Positions 48,500-60,804 of a DNA stretch of 64,000 nucleotides are shown here, in pieces. The notes beneath the pieces were generated by a model. That model did no database searches and had not been told where the DNA came from. It was given only the letters and a program-made list of their open reading frames with translations. The DNA is from Pilaira anomala (Eukaryota; Mucoromycota; Mucoromycetes; Mucorales; Mucoraceae): assembly GCA_025716855.1 (NCBI GenBank), contig JAIXMQ010000001.1:1184001-1248000 (forward strand), given 5' to 3'. Numbering within the stretch: position 1 is the stretch's first letter; the number at the start of each line of letters is the position of its first letter. The translations under genes and the position numbers were made by a program.

Positions 48500-48632
48500 A
48501 ATTGCAAAAAAAAAAAAATATTTTTCATTTTTATTTAAATTATTTTTCATCTTTATTAAATTATTTTTCATTTTTATTAAATTATTTTTCATTTTCATTA
48601 AATTATTTTTCATTTTTATTAAATTAAAAAAA
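48500..48632. repeat. 21-base minisatellite
   Basis: About five units of ATTATTTTTCATTTTTATTAA in tandem with point changes. On the minus strand it reads as repeated KMKNNLI, an artefact of the 21-base unit. Confidence 0.7.
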
Positions 48633-49507
48633 TTTAGGTGGAGACTCACACACCCTATACACTATTATATGGAAATAGCCACCGACAAAAGCCGTAAGAC
48701 CTAACCCGGTAATTTTTTTTGGTTAAGGTGACCAAAACTACCAAACTATCACCCTTCTTTATCAACGGAAAGAAAGTGTAAAACGTACATGTTTTGCCCC
48801 AGGCCAGTGGTTGAACATGCAAAAACCACCCGTTTATTCGCGCACGCTATGACGAAAAACTGGCAAAAAAATCCGGTGACCGTCCCCTAGGATTTAGATA
48901 AGGAGAAAAGAAAAAAAAAAAATGAAATCTGAAAAAAAATGACCTCTTTTTATACTTTTAAAAATTGGGTTCCGTTCTCTTTTGACTGGCTAAAAAGTGA
49001 CTTTTTTTACTTCGCCGTCCCAATTACACATCTTTTATGTTATTTGATTTGCTATGTTCTTTCGTAATTCAATCTGGAGAATTTATGCAGATAAGTTTTG
49101 ACCACTCATCTGTAGCCAGAGCATGCCTTTCAACTACGGCCATTTATGCGGTGCTATTTCAAGAGTTGAATCACAAATTTTTAGTTAGTAATATCCCATA
49201 ACAAGATAAATAACAATATATATATATATATACATATTAAACTACTACTTTTAACATTAAATAAGCTTACACGAAGTAAAAATCTCAATTGATCTTTACA
49301 TCTTCTAAAAAAAAAAAAGAAGTACTTTAATTCCAAACATAAATCTTTCTCAGAAATACACCCTCTTGACTAAAAAAAAATTATTTTGCAACTATGATAA
49401 AATATCTTTATCTTATTTAATCAAGTGAATATTCTGTTTCGTCTCTGGAAAAAACCCAAATCGTTATATCAAACGCGCCTTTCCTGCCTTTTCTTTTTCT
49501 TTGCGTT
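48633..49507. other. Region without recognised genes
   Basis: AT-rich DNA, slightly less so at 48650-48890. The last 60 bases are pyrimidine-rich like a promoter/5' UTR before the short frame at 49508. Confidence 0.4.
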
Positions 49508-49735
49508 ATGTCTACTTATTTAAAAGATATGCCTCGTTTAGAATGGGACTTCAAGGAAGATTTTAACAACGAAATGCGTGTGCAAGAAGCACATAACCCG
49601 AGCGATGAAGGGTTGCGTCAAGATTTAGCGCTCATTTCGTTATGAAAGAAACTTGGTGAAACTTCAAGAAGATGGAAACGATTTTGAAAAATCCTTTTTA
49701 TCCTTTTTTTTTAAAAAAAAAAGCAGTTCGTAGGC
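49508..49735 (+). pseudogene. Short gene or remnant, frameshifted
   Basis: ATG 49508 opens MSTYLKDMPRLEWDFKEDFN and runs 45 codons to a TGA at 49643. A second frame overlapping its end reads RYERNLVKLQEDGNDFEKSF and continues to 49735, so a one-base shift would give a protein of about 75 residues rich in charged residues. The promoter-like leader supports past expression. No family recognised. Confidence 0.35.
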
Positions 49736-49834
49736 AAAGGTTTTGTAAGTTTTGTGATTGTCAAATTTAAATTTTGAATATGTTTATTATACAGAAAAAG
49801 GAATATATATGTGTTTGTGTGTGTTTTATAATAA

Positions 49835-51971
49835 TTACAACTCGTCAGTGACAGCGCCTTCACTAGCACTCTTGACAGTCATAGTATATCTTGCCAAGAC
49901 ACCACGAGTATATTTAGGAGGTTTAGGAACAAAGTTCTTCTTACGTTCAGCAAGTACTTGATCAGAGACATCCAAGTTCATTTCACGAGATTCAGCATCA
50001 ATGGTGATAACATCGCCATCCTCAACCAAGCCAATAGGACCACCTACTTGAGCTTCAGGACAGACATGACCAATAATGAAACCATGAGAACCACCAGAGA
50101 AACGACCATCAGTCAAAAGAGCTACATCATTACCTAAACCAGCACCCATGATAGCAGAAGAAGGCTTAAGCATCTCTCTCATACCAGGACCACCAATAGG
50201 ACCTTCATTCTTAATGATGACCACAATCTTTTCACCCTTCTTGAACTCATTCTTTTCAAGAGTCTTGATAAAATCTTCCTCACCATCAAAGACACGCGCT
50301 TTACCGGTAAACTTGAGACCTTCTTTACCTGTGATCTTGGCAACAGATCCTTCAGGAGCCAAATTACCACGAAGAATTTGTAAATGTCCACTGGACTTGA
50401 TAGGATTAGAGAGAGGACGAATGATATCTTGACCTTGAGGAAGACCAGGAAGACTATGAAGGTTCTCTTCCAAGGACTTACCAGTGACGGTCATGACATT
50501 ACCATCTACTAAACCTTCTTCCATCAAGTACTTGAGAATAGCAGGAATACCACCAATGGCATGAAGATCTTCCATCACGTACTTACCACTAGGTTTTAAA
50601 TCAGCCAAGAAAGGAGATTTATCACTGGCAGCTTGGAAATCATCCAAAGTTAATTTGACACCTACACTCTTTGCAATTGCAATCAAATGAAGTACAACGT
50701 TGGTAGATCCACCAAGCACCATGGTAAGCACCATAGCATTTTCAAGAGCAGCACGCGTCATAATGTCTCGAGGCAAAATGTCTTTTTCGAGAAGGTTACG
50801 AATGGCATGACCTGCATTACGACATTCAGCAATCTTTTCAGGGTAAGAAGCGGGAGTAGAAGAAGAATAAGGTAAAGTCATACCCATTGCTTCAGCAGCA
50901 GAAGCCATAGTATTAGCAGTGTACACTACAGATATAAAAAAAATTAGTTATACATGTAAAATGCATGTTTTGATTTTTTTTTTTTGTATAAACTTACTGC
51001 CACCACATGCACCAGGACCAGGACAGGCGTGACGAATAATATCATAACGCTTTTCTTCGTCAATAGAACCAGCGACATATTCACCATAAGCTTGGAAAGC
51101 AGAAACGATATCTAACTTACCACCACCACAACTTTGACCAGGTTGAATGGTACCACCATAGACCATTAAAGAAGGACGATTGACACGACCCATGGCCATT
51201 AAAACACCAGGCATGTTTTTATCGCAACCAGGAATAGAGATATTAGCATCGTACCATTGACCACCCATCACCTATTTTTCAAGAATTTTAAAATCCAACC
51301 CATTTATATAATACACACACACACATATATATATATATTAAAAACTTACGGTTTCAATACTATCAGCAATTAAATCTCTGGATTGAAGAGAGTAACTCAT
51401 ACCTCTAGTACCCATCGAGATACCATCACTTACACCGATTGTGTTGAAACGGTAACCGATAAGACCGGCATCTTGAACACCCTTTTTCACTTCACCTGCT
51501 AAATCCAAAAGATGCATATTACAAGGATTACCTTCATACCAACTTTTTAAAAATGTCAGAATTTTTTTTTTTTTTTTTTGTGAGGGAATAACTTACACAC
51601 TAGAAATACCAACTTGAGCTTTATTCATATCTTCATCAGTTAAACCAGTTGCATACACTAAAAAAAAAAAAAATCTTCTTTTTAATAACTGGTTTTTTTT
51701 TTTTTTTTGATACATATAAAAACTTACACATGGCTTGAGAAGCACCTTGACTCTTGGGTTGAGTAATAACGGAACTATACTTGTTTAATTTCTTGGTACT
51801 ATTGTCTGAAGCATAATGTCTAAGTCCAATAGGAGCAACTTTGGTAACGTCGCGACTAAAAAAAAAAAATATATTAGTTTTTTTTTTTTTTACTTCATAT
51901 AAAAGTTATATCATAACTTACAAAGTACGTGTGGTGAGAGGTGTAGCTCTCGAAAGAAGTTTAGAAGCCAT
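49835..51971 (-). CDS. ILV3: Dihydroxyacid dehydratase (branched-chain amino acid synthesis)
   Basis: Six exons (51971-51922, 51855-51728, 51657-51597, 51542-51350, 51271-50998, 50925-49835) keep frame and give 598 residues. The N-terminus ([17 protein letters not shown]) is a mitochondrial presequence. Cluster-binding and active-site motifs are present: [16 protein letters not shown], and GACGG; near the C-terminus [15 protein letters not shown] is a family signature. The enzyme removes water from dihydroxyacids to give the keto-acids leading to valine, isoleucine and leucine, with a [2Fe-2S] cluster. A perfect Gcn4-type site lies about 460 bases upstream. Exon joins restore QAMLYATGL and SSVWYEGNP as in orthologs. 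Confidence 0.96.
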
Positions 51972-53455
51972 TTTTTTTTAAAAGGAAAAAAAAAAAGAAA
52001 AGAGTAGGGAGAAAAGAGCTAAAGAGAAGGAAAAGGTGATAGTTTTTTTTTTTTTTATAAAAGGAAAAGAAATATGCTTGAAATAGTGAGTCTTTCGAAT
52101 TGAAAGCACAGCATGCGATTTGATTGGTGATTGACATAAGTCATCTTTGTTCAATCTTTGATGAAGAATCCTCATAGGCCTGTGTAAAGCGGATATTCAA
52201 TTGATCCAGCTTTGCCATTTCATCATCTTTTTTTTTTTGATGTATACAAAAGTGTGTGTTAAATAGTTATGTCTTTCTATTATATCCCGGTTCTGCTATA
52301 ACTAGTAGACTTCTTTTTTTTTTTTTAATTTCAATATTTGACGAGAGGCACTTTTTTTTTATATATATTTGAGAGAAGAGAGAGTCTCTTAATTTCAGCA
52401 TCCAATGAAATTCTGTCTATGTCAATAGGATGAGTCATTTTAATGATTACCTTTTAAAATTAAAATAGGTGAAATGGGCACTTGATTGAGTGAGTGCGTG
52501 TTTTTTTTCAGGCACTTTGTTGATTTGATTGGCTAATTTTTCTCTTTTTTGTTATATGTACCTGCAATCCAGGGCAATAGTTTAATAAATATGTGTATAC
52601 AATGTATGATATGAACATCAGTCTTTTCATTGAGTTATTAATATAATAAACTTTTATCGTGAATTAATATTTCATCTTATTTAATAAATGCTATTTTGTC
52701 TCACATGATAATTATGCTAACCTTGCAGAGTTTTTATGCTAAAAAAAAAGAGAGACTCAAAGGTCCGCGCTTTAAAAAAAAATACAATTCTGGAAGAAAA
52801 TACGGTGTAACATACAAAGCAGTGAATTTTATCTTTTTTAACAATAAAACATTTAGTAGCAACAAGAGTGTGTTACTTGAAAGGAGATATATTTATAGAT
52901 AATACAGAATTTATATTTCTTTATTACTAATTATGAAAGAGAATGATATTTTACTGTGATTAAGTTTTTTTAAATTGACGTTTCATTGATATTTGGAAAA
53001 CAAAGAATGCAATCAAACGCATAGATACAACTCACACAGAGAAAAAAAAAAAAAAAAAAAAGAGAAGGAGTGTATGCGTGTAATAATTGAGTTAGAATAC
53101 AAGAGAATTCTATGAATAATTACAATTTGTCTCTTTGTGTACATAGAGTGAGTATTTTAAATCTTTTGCTATAGAAAAGCGATCACTATATATATTTTGT
53201 CACATTAAATTCTCTGGAAAAAGTTATAATAACACGAGGGAAACAGAGAACGGTTAAAATCTCATATGATGATGCTGTAAAAAATAATAATAATAAGGGA
53301 AATCAGGCTATGTGTTACGGCTAATATCGCACAACGAAATTATCCAATAAATTATGATTTATAAAAAAAAAAAAAAGAAATACAGTTTCTTTTCCGTTTC
53401 TTTTTTTTTTTTTTTTTTTTCTACTGTAATTTTAAATTTTTATACACATAGAAAA
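51972..53455. other. Intergenic region between ILV3 and the protease gene
   Basis: About 1.5 kb with long T and A runs and purine-rich stretches (near 51985-52035 and 53041-53070). A frame at 52696-52902 is Lys-rich and lacks coding character. Contains the Gcn4-type site listed separately. Confidence 0.5.
52430..52438. promoter_or_regulatory. Gcn4/Cpc1-type site ATGAGTCAT
   Basis: A perfect palindromic general-control element about 460 bases upstream of the ILV3 start. Gcn4 (Cpc1 in moulds) activates amino-acid biosynthetic genes through this sequence. A near match (TGAGTC) lies at 52088, closer to the gene. Function is inferred from position and pathway. Confidence 0.5.
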
Positions 53456-54977
53456 ATGAAGATTCAATATGCAGCTGGTTTGCTATTTATTTTAACCACT
53501 ACAGTCTTTGGACAGCAAGAAGAAAAAGGTGTGTTAAGAGTACCCATGACCAAAAGATATAAAACACCAAGAAAGACACATAATAAACGAGCACCCAATC
53601 TTTATAACGATAGTGGATCCATTTATTTAATAAATGTCCAAGTTGGAACACCACCTCAGAATTTTGAATTAGCTCTTGACACTGGCAGGTAAAAAAAGAA
53701 AAAAAAAATGACAAGTACATAAAAATTAACGAGAAAAAAAAAACATTAGCGCCGATCTTTGGGTTCCCGGCTCAAGTTGTCCCAACTCAATTTGTCCATT
53801 GGCTCGATTTTACGAAAAAAATTCAACAAGTTTTGTTGGATCAACCGAGATATTCAATATTAAATACGGTACAGGCGGTGCCAGTGGATATTATGCAACC
53901 GAAAAAATCACAATTTCAGGTGCAACGATCGAGAAACAAAAGTTTGGTTATGTAGATAAAACTCAGAACATTTTAACTGAAGTGCCTACCTTAGATGGTT
54001 CATCGTATACACCTAATAGTACTGAATACAGTGAAACAACTGAATATGGCGCAGATAATGAAATGGATGGTATATTTGGATTAGGCTATCCTTTATTAAC
54101 AAGTGATTTAAATAATCAGTACGATCCATTCTTTTTCAATTTGAAAGCAAATAATATCATTTCAAAAAACATTTTTTCCATCTACTTGAGTGATGCTGAA
54201 TCTTATGGTGATTCAGGTGAAATCTTATTTGGTGGTATTGATGAAACAAAATATACGGGTAACATCTCGTATCTTCCGGTTGTCAAGACAACAAGACAAC
54301 CCTCTACTTCTCAAGCTATCACAGATTACGGGTTTTGGCAAGTAAACGGTCAAGGTATCGCAGTCAAAGATGGAGTGAAAGAAAGTACCCAGGCTCGATT
54401 TAAAGAAACGATTCCATTCGTATTTGATACTGGAACAACCCTGAGTTATTTCCCAACCGCTGTATTAGAAGCTATACTGGATGCCGCAGTAGGAAAGATC
54501 AATTTGGCGTATGATAAAACAAACAATTATTTCCAAATTCGGTGTAGTATGGCCAAGCAAAATACAACCATTCAAATCATCATGTCGGCTACGGAAACTA
54601 TTACAGATACACCAGTTGTGATGAGTGTTCCACTTTCAGACTTAATTCTTCCTATGGATTCGAATCATATGGCAACCGCTAGTGTTTGTATGTTTGGCAT
54701 TGTACCTAGTAAAGGCACTATCTTTATCGGTGAATCCTTGTTACGAAGTGTGTATCAAATCTATGATGCTGAAGAACATCGGATTGGTATTGCTTCTGCT
54801 ATCAGTTCGAAAGCAACTGTCTTTACTGCCACTAAAAACCCAAATCCTTCAGATAATACGTCTATTACACCTCCGAATACATCACCTATTCAAGAATCTG
54901 GGTCCAATCAAATTCAACTGTATGATATGACATTATTTTACCTCATTGTTTTTACCATTTATCTTTTACAGTCATAA
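53456..54977 (+). CDS. Secreted aspartic protease, probably GPI-anchored (yapsin-like)
   Basis: Two exons (53456-53688 and 53750-54977) give 486 residues. I chose ATG 53456, which starts a signal peptide (MKIQYAAGLLFILTTTVFGQ). A propeptide with dibasic sites (TKRYKTPRK, NKRAPN) follows. The two catalytic aspartates are in DTGS (D75) and DTGT (about D304), with the flap region around YGTGGASGYY. After the catalytic domain comes a Ser/Thr/Pro/Asn-rich stalk and a C-terminal hydrophobic segment (LFYLIVFTIYLLQS), as in GPI-anchored yapsins that cut near basic residues at the cell surface. It is distinct from the shorter secreted rhizopuspepsins, which lack this tail. Confidence 0.92.
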
Positions 54978-55024
54978 ACAAAAGATCGCCCAAAAAAGGT
55001 TGAACCGGCGATTTAACTTGTTTG

Positions 55025-55081
55025 CTTGGCAACAAATTATTGTTTTAATTTATTTAATGGCTGTGTTCTATTTTTGCCAAG
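55025..55081. promoter_or_regulatory. Two PacC-type sites (GCCAAG) before the PacC gene
   Basis: CTTGGC at 55025-55030 and GCCAAG at 55076-55081 match the PacC/Rim101 consensus GCCARG on opposite strands, 155 and 104 bases upstream of the start at 55180. Autoregulation of pacC is known in other fungi. The first site is very close to the stop of the protease gene upstream (54977). Confidence 0.5.
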
Positions 55082-55179
55082 AGAAGATGGGTTCCCCTTT
55101 TTTATATGTATTGTATTTTACTATTTATATTGTAACCTTTTTTTTTTCTTTTTTTTTTTTTTTTTTTTCATAAATAAAT

Positions 55180-56781
55180 ATGCAAACTGCTTTAGAAATG
55201 GAAACAGAGATTTATTTTTGTCGCTGGATAGGGTGTCCAATATCGTTTGATGATCCAGAACAGTTATATAGTCACTTAACCAATGACCATGTCGGTAGAA
55301 AGTCTACTGGCAACTTATGTCTTACTTGTCATTGGGAGAAATGTGATGTCACTGTTATAAAGAGAGATCACATAACAAGTCATTTAAGAGTTCATGTTCC
55401 TTTAAAGCCTCATCGTTGCTTGGTAAAGACAATGATGTAAAAAAAAAAAAAAAAAAAAAATCCTTTCCTTAAAAGAATATTATAGTTTTGTAGTAAATCA
55501 TTTAAACGCCCTCAAGATTTAAAAAAACATGAAAAAATCCATACTGAACAGCATATCTCTAATCTACGATGTCATCATAGACATAAACAACAAATTGAGC
55601 CACAAGTATACCACTATCATCCTTTAACTCCACCCAATTCTTCAACCTATTCTACTAGTAGAGAAATATCACCAGCCTTGTCTAACAATCAACCTATTTC
55701 ACCACCTACAAGTACGCACTCAGATGATAGTTGGATGTATTCAACCACTACAGCAGCAGCAGCAGCAGCTATGAATCAACAAAGTAATTCAATGGCGACA
55801 CAAACTAATCTTGTTGATCCTGATCATATTATCAACGACTTGTTTTTCCCCATGGATCTAGATCCGACGAAACCAGCCGAATATAACTTGGATATGGTGA
55901 ATCGATTAGATCAAATTCAAGGATTTATGGATGCAGGCATTGTAAATCAATCCAATTTCAATTTGAATATTTCCAATGCACAACAACTTGAAGACATGAA
56001 TGACTGGTTAGCTCGACTTTCAGATAGTATTGTAACGGGCCAATTACCTCAACCAGTGATGGATACAGCTACGTCATTTGCATATAATCAAATGTCTAAT
56101 TTTACGCCTCCTTCACAACCCGAATATGATCAAACTACAGCTTATCCGAGTGTACCAAGCCAACCGATGTATACAAGTTGTGAAGAAAATGAAATGTATG
56201 TTCGATCACAACCTATGGTGGTGCCTAGTCAAATGAATTATAGTTATCAACCTGTTGTGTTGTCTCAACAAAATATGGGACTTGTGGGTCAAAGACAACA
56301 TTATACAAGTGTACCTGATGTATCCAATCAATATTTCCAACCTGAATTAAGAAGTACGATGAATTTCACAAAGGCGAATCATCCAGAAAGTGGAGAAATA
56401 GAAAAAGAAGAAATTGTTTCATTTAAACCTACTATTGTTACACATGATGAAAAGAAACATTTGGCTACCTTGGTCAATTCATTTTCAAGTGCACTTGATT
56501 CAAGCAAGCGACAATTTAAAAAGAAAGAAGAAGTTACAGTTGTAAAAAAGAATGATGAATTAATAAGAGATTTAATCACTAGAGATCTTTCAAAGCTTTC
56601 ATTAAATGATGATGATGGTGATGATGATCGAACATCGTCAGCAGATACTCCCGTTCCCAAGGTGAAAGGGGACTCACTTTATCCGAATGTGAATCACAAA
56701 CACATTTTACTTTTAAAGAAAATGACTGACTGGGTAAATCAAAATTATCACGAAAGTCATGCTTCTTTATTATCTCAATAA
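55180..56781 (+). CDS. RIM101: pH-response transcription factor PacC/Rim101
   Basis: Two exons (55180-55422 and 55486-56781) give 512 residues. Three C2H2 fingers form the hallmark: finger 1 CRWIGC...H(28-37 region), finger 2 with [23 protein letters not shown], and finger 3 [21 protein letters not shown] rebuilt across the intron. The [14 protein letters not shown] and HVPLKPH linkers match PacC closely. PacC/Rim101 governs gene expression in response to ambient pH. The rest is Gln/Asn/Ser-rich, with an Ala7 tract and a C-terminal region ([16 protein letters not shown]) that may be a processing or regulatory segment. The acceptor must be TATAG at 55485 to keep the third finger intact; the nearer TAG at 55492 would break it. 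Confidence 0.95.
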
Positions 56782-56956
56782 ATTTTTATTCATTTTAATC
56801 CATCTAAATTTGGTTATTTCATTATTTGTCAGTTACAATTTTCATATTAAAGAAGGACTTTTAAAAAATCAGTTTTTGTTTAAAGATAAAAAAGGAGGGA
56901 AGAAAATTCAATTCTCGGGTTTTTTCACTTTCTTTTTTATTTATTTTCGTGTGCTT

Positions 56957-59779
56957 ATGAGTTCTGGTAAAGTAACACACACATACTCACACTCACTTAC
57001 ACAAATACATACACATTTTTTGGCTCACAATTCGTATTTTAAATAGATCTTCTTCCTGTTGTAGCTGCCGGTCTTGGTGGCGTCCTTGGCTCCATGTACC
57101 TTGATGCACGTTATTTACTTAGTAGAGACCTTTTCCAAGTGAAGGCAGGTGCTGCTGCTATTCTTCGGTATGAAAAAAAAAATCGGTTTATATATATAAA
57201 GACAAACAAGATAATAACAACTTTTTTTCTAGTTATCGACTTTGGGAATTACAAGATAGAGTTCATTTCTATTACAGATTTCAAGAAAAAGCCAAAGAAA
57301 ATCCTAAAGGGATCTTTGTCATTTTTGAAGGCAGAGAATATACATTTCAAGAAATTGAGAGATGTAGGTCACACAAACTTTTAGACAACCAGAAAAGAAA
57401 AAAAATTTATTCATATTAATCCTACCAAATATAGCTTCCAACAGATTAGTAAAGTTTTTTTTTTTTTTTCAGAAGTTTTTTAAATGTATATTATATTCAT
57501 TGTTTTGTAGGCAAACTTATTTTTGGCAGAAGGAATTCAGAAAGAAGGTAAAACAAAAAAAAAAGGGGGGGGGGATAAGGTTTAGTGTAATTGTTTTTTT
57601 TTAAATTAATTCTACGTCACAACAGATGTAATTTGTTTGATGCTTCAAAACCATCCAACATTTTTCATTGCATTATTTGCAGCAAGCAAGATTGGAGCCA
57701 CACCCTCATTGATCAATACAAATCTATCAGATGATTCACTCTTTCATTGTATTCAAATTGCAAAGACCAAACTCTTTTTGTTTGATCCTATTTACGCATC
57801 ACAAGTAGAAACGATCGCCCAACGCTGTCAAGAAATCAATGCCAAAATAGTATCTTATGGTGAAACCACTTTTGAATCTGAATTGCCTCACTTTCATTTC
57901 GCCAATGCTTTAAATTTAAGTACTTTGTCTTGCTTTTCGGATAGAGATTTGGATGCTTCTTATTTGAAAAAATCCAAGGCTTCTGATCCGGCCTTTTTGA
58001 TTTATACGAGGTAAAAAAAAAAAAAAAAAAAAAAATCATTTTGTATTATATAAGCATTTATTAAAATAAAAAAATTCATATATACAGTGGTACCACAGGA
58101 ATGCCCAAGGTAAAACTAATTAAACGTGTCTCTCTAATTTTTTATGATCTAACTTATCTAATTCATAGGCTGCGATCAGTCAACATGCCCGTGTCAACTG
58201 TAAGTTTTTTTTAAAAAAAAAAAAAAAAAAAAAAACTTCAATTCCGAAACGTGTGTAACTAATTAAATGTCAAATCAAAGTCGCCATGGTGATGTATTCA
58301 CAAATCACTGCCATTAAAAAGAAAGATAGAGTTTATTGCGTATTACCACTCTATCATAGTTCAGGCTGTACGTTTTACAAGAATTTCAAACTCTCTTTTT
58401 TTTTTATATATTAACTTGAACTTTTATTGGCTAGTGATCGTTTCTTCCTCAGTAGCTCTCTATGCTGGTGCCACCATTGTATTAGGACGTAAATTCTCCG
58501 CTAGTCGATTCTGGAATGATTGTGTTGATTATAAAGTAGATGTATTTAGTGTAAGTGAATATAATATATCAATATGGGAAGAGGAGATGATTAATTTCAA
58601 CAAAAAAAAAATAGTATATTGGTGAATTCTGTAGATACTTGTTAAGTCAACCTTATCATCCAGAAGAAAGAAATCATCAAGTGAGAGCGGTGTATGGTAA
58701 TGGTATGCGACCCGATGTCTGGGTAAAGTTTAGAGAAAGATTTGGTATCAAAAAGATTTGTGAATTCTATGCTGCTACTGAAGGTAACTATATATATATA
58801 TATATATATTTTAAAAAAAAAAGGAGGATATAAAAATTGGATATTTACCTTTTTTTTTTTTTTTTTTTTTAAAGCACCCACAAGTTTATTCAATATTAAT
58901 ACGGGTGACTTCGGTGCAGGTTCCGTTGGATCGCGTGGACTTCTTTTTCGCTTACTTCGTAAAGAAGTACAATTAATTCAAATTGATCCTATCAGTGAAG
59001 AGCCCGTAAGAGATAAAAACGGATTTTGTGTCAAGGTAAATAGTTTTCTCTTTTTTATATCTTGTCCTACCTGTCTCACACATGGTATTTTAGAGTCCTT
59101 GGGAGACACAGGGAGAACTTATTGTCCGTATGGATGACGGCCCAATTACATTTGACGGTTATTACAAGAACGAAGGCGCTACTAATAAAAAAATCTTGAG
59201 AAATGTCTTTACTAAGGGAGATGCGTAAGGGAAATTATAAAAATTCTAATAAGGATGATACACACTCATATATATATATATTTTTTATGTAGATATTTTC
59301 GTAGTGGAGATTTATTAAAACAGACAAAAGAAGGATTTTATTATTTTGGTGATCGAGTAGGTGACACGTTTCGTTGGAAATCGGAAAATGTGGCAACAAC
59401 CGAAGTGGCCCAAGTATTGGGAGTTTTTCCAGGAGTTCATGAAGCGAATATCTATGGAGCCTTGGTGCCGAATCATGACGGTCGTGCAGGTATGGCAGCG
59501 ATTGTATTAGAAGAGGGCAAGACGATTGATTTTGATGAACTTTACCAATACCTTCGCAAAAAATTACCAAAGTATGCTATTCCGGTGTTTATCCGATTTG
59601 TTCCCGCTATGGTTATCACTGGTACTTTCAAACAACAAAAAGTTGAATACCGTAATCAAGGGATTGATTTATCCTTGATTCCTGAAACAGATCCTGTGTT
59701 TTGGCTTAAAGGAAATACCTATGTCCCTTTTACGTTGGATGATTATGCTACTATAGGCGTTGGAAAAGTTAAATTGTAA
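56957..59779 (+). CDS. FAT1: Fat1/FATP-type very-long-chain acyl-CoA synthetase and fatty-acid transporter
   Basis: Fourteen exons (56957-56966, 57047-57167, 57233-57363, 57435-57448, 57511-57547, 57626-58010, 58088-58109, 58169-58199, 58281-58367, 58435-58550, 58615-58783, 58875-59035, 59094-59224, 59293-59779) keep frame and give 633 residues, the usual FATP size. An N-terminal membrane segment (LLPVVAAGLGGVLGSMYL) precedes the AMP-binding motif YTSGTTGMPK at about 231-240. The FATP/VLACS block GNGMRPDVWVKFRERFG and YFRSGDLL...DRVGDTFRWKSENV follow. The enzyme activates and helps import long-chain fatty acids at the plasma membrane, ER or peroxisome. Exon 4 is only 14 nt and exon 1 only 10 nt. 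Confidence 0.95.
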
Positions 59780-59893
59780 ACTTTCAGTTGAAGTATATAC
59801 CTTTTTTTTTTAAAAAAAAAACAATAAAATTTACTACAGCGCATATCATCGAAGTTGTACCAATACTACTCTAAATGATTTCCGAATTGAAAG

Positions 59894-59927
<34 letters not shown>

Positions 59928-60179
59928 AGGTTCTTTATTTTAAAATGTTTTTATGCACTTTACTTTTGTACAAACAGGATTTTCTCCCTATTTTTTATTT
60001 ATTTATTTTGTTCTGTTAACATAGTATCCGCCAAGTTCAATATTAAAACAAAAATGGAAATGGTTGGCCAATTTTATGAATAGGTCTCATGGGACCCTAC
60101 ATCGAGTTTTTTACAAATGGTATTGAATTACCATTTAAAATATATATTTTGTCAAGAAAGGAACGTTAAGAGACAGGAA
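59780..60179. other. Intergenic region with a T run
   Basis: Contains a T run of about 30 bases at 59897-59926 and a T/A inverted run at 59802-59821. No gene recognised. Confidence 0.45.
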
Positions 60180-60720
60180 TGGGACTTGAGATAAGTATAG
60201 CAAAGAATAAACCATCGACAGGATCTGGAAGAGAGAGGATTATAAAAGCGGAGAGGTCATACCGACAGAGAAGATCTTGAAATTAGAAGGAGGGGATACT
60301 GAAAGTAGAAAAGATCTTAAAAGTAGAGTAGAGCATGGAAGTAAAGAGGATCATTCCAGCAGAGAGGATCTTGAAAGTAGTAAAGAAGATATTGAAAGTA
60401 GTATGAAGGATCTTGAAAGTAGTATGGAGGACCTTAAAAGTAGTATGGAGGATCTTGAAAGTGGTAGAGAAGACCTTGCAAGTAGAGCGGGCCATGGAAG
60501 TAAAGAGGGATATGCCGCCAGAGAGGGTCTTGAAAGTAGATGGGGTCTTGAAATTAGAGAAATTCATGACGGTAGAGATAATCTTGAAATTAGATAGGAT
60601 TTTGCCAGTAAAGAGGATCTTGAAAATAGAAACGATTATGCTAGTAGAGAGGATCTTTAGAGTAGAGAGGATTCTGCTAGTAGAAATATTCTTAAAAGTA
60701 AAGAAGGAAAAAACGATGGA
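60180..60720. repeat. Purine-rich degenerate minisatellite
   Basis: About 540 bases made of degenerate units around GAGAGGATCTTGAAAGTAG (roughly 18-21 bases), the most regular part being 60370-60480. The plus strand is strongly purine-rich. Three frames stay open for about 100 codons each, giving Glu/Ser-rich (EDLESSMEDLKSS) or Val/Lys-rich (ILKVV) translations; these follow from the unit length and I do not call a gene. Confidence 0.7.
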
Positions 60721-60767
60721 TAGAAAAAGTTGACAGAGTTTTTATGTAATCTATCATTTGTGTTTAT

Positions 60768-60804
<37 letters not shown>

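Noticed and set aside
52696..52902. Lys-rich 68-codon frame
   Set aside because: Composition reflects A runs; no homology or splice context.
60277..60733. Overlapping frames of about 100 codons on both strands
   Set aside because: All follow from the degenerate 21-base unit; no start context, introns or conserved composition supports a protein.
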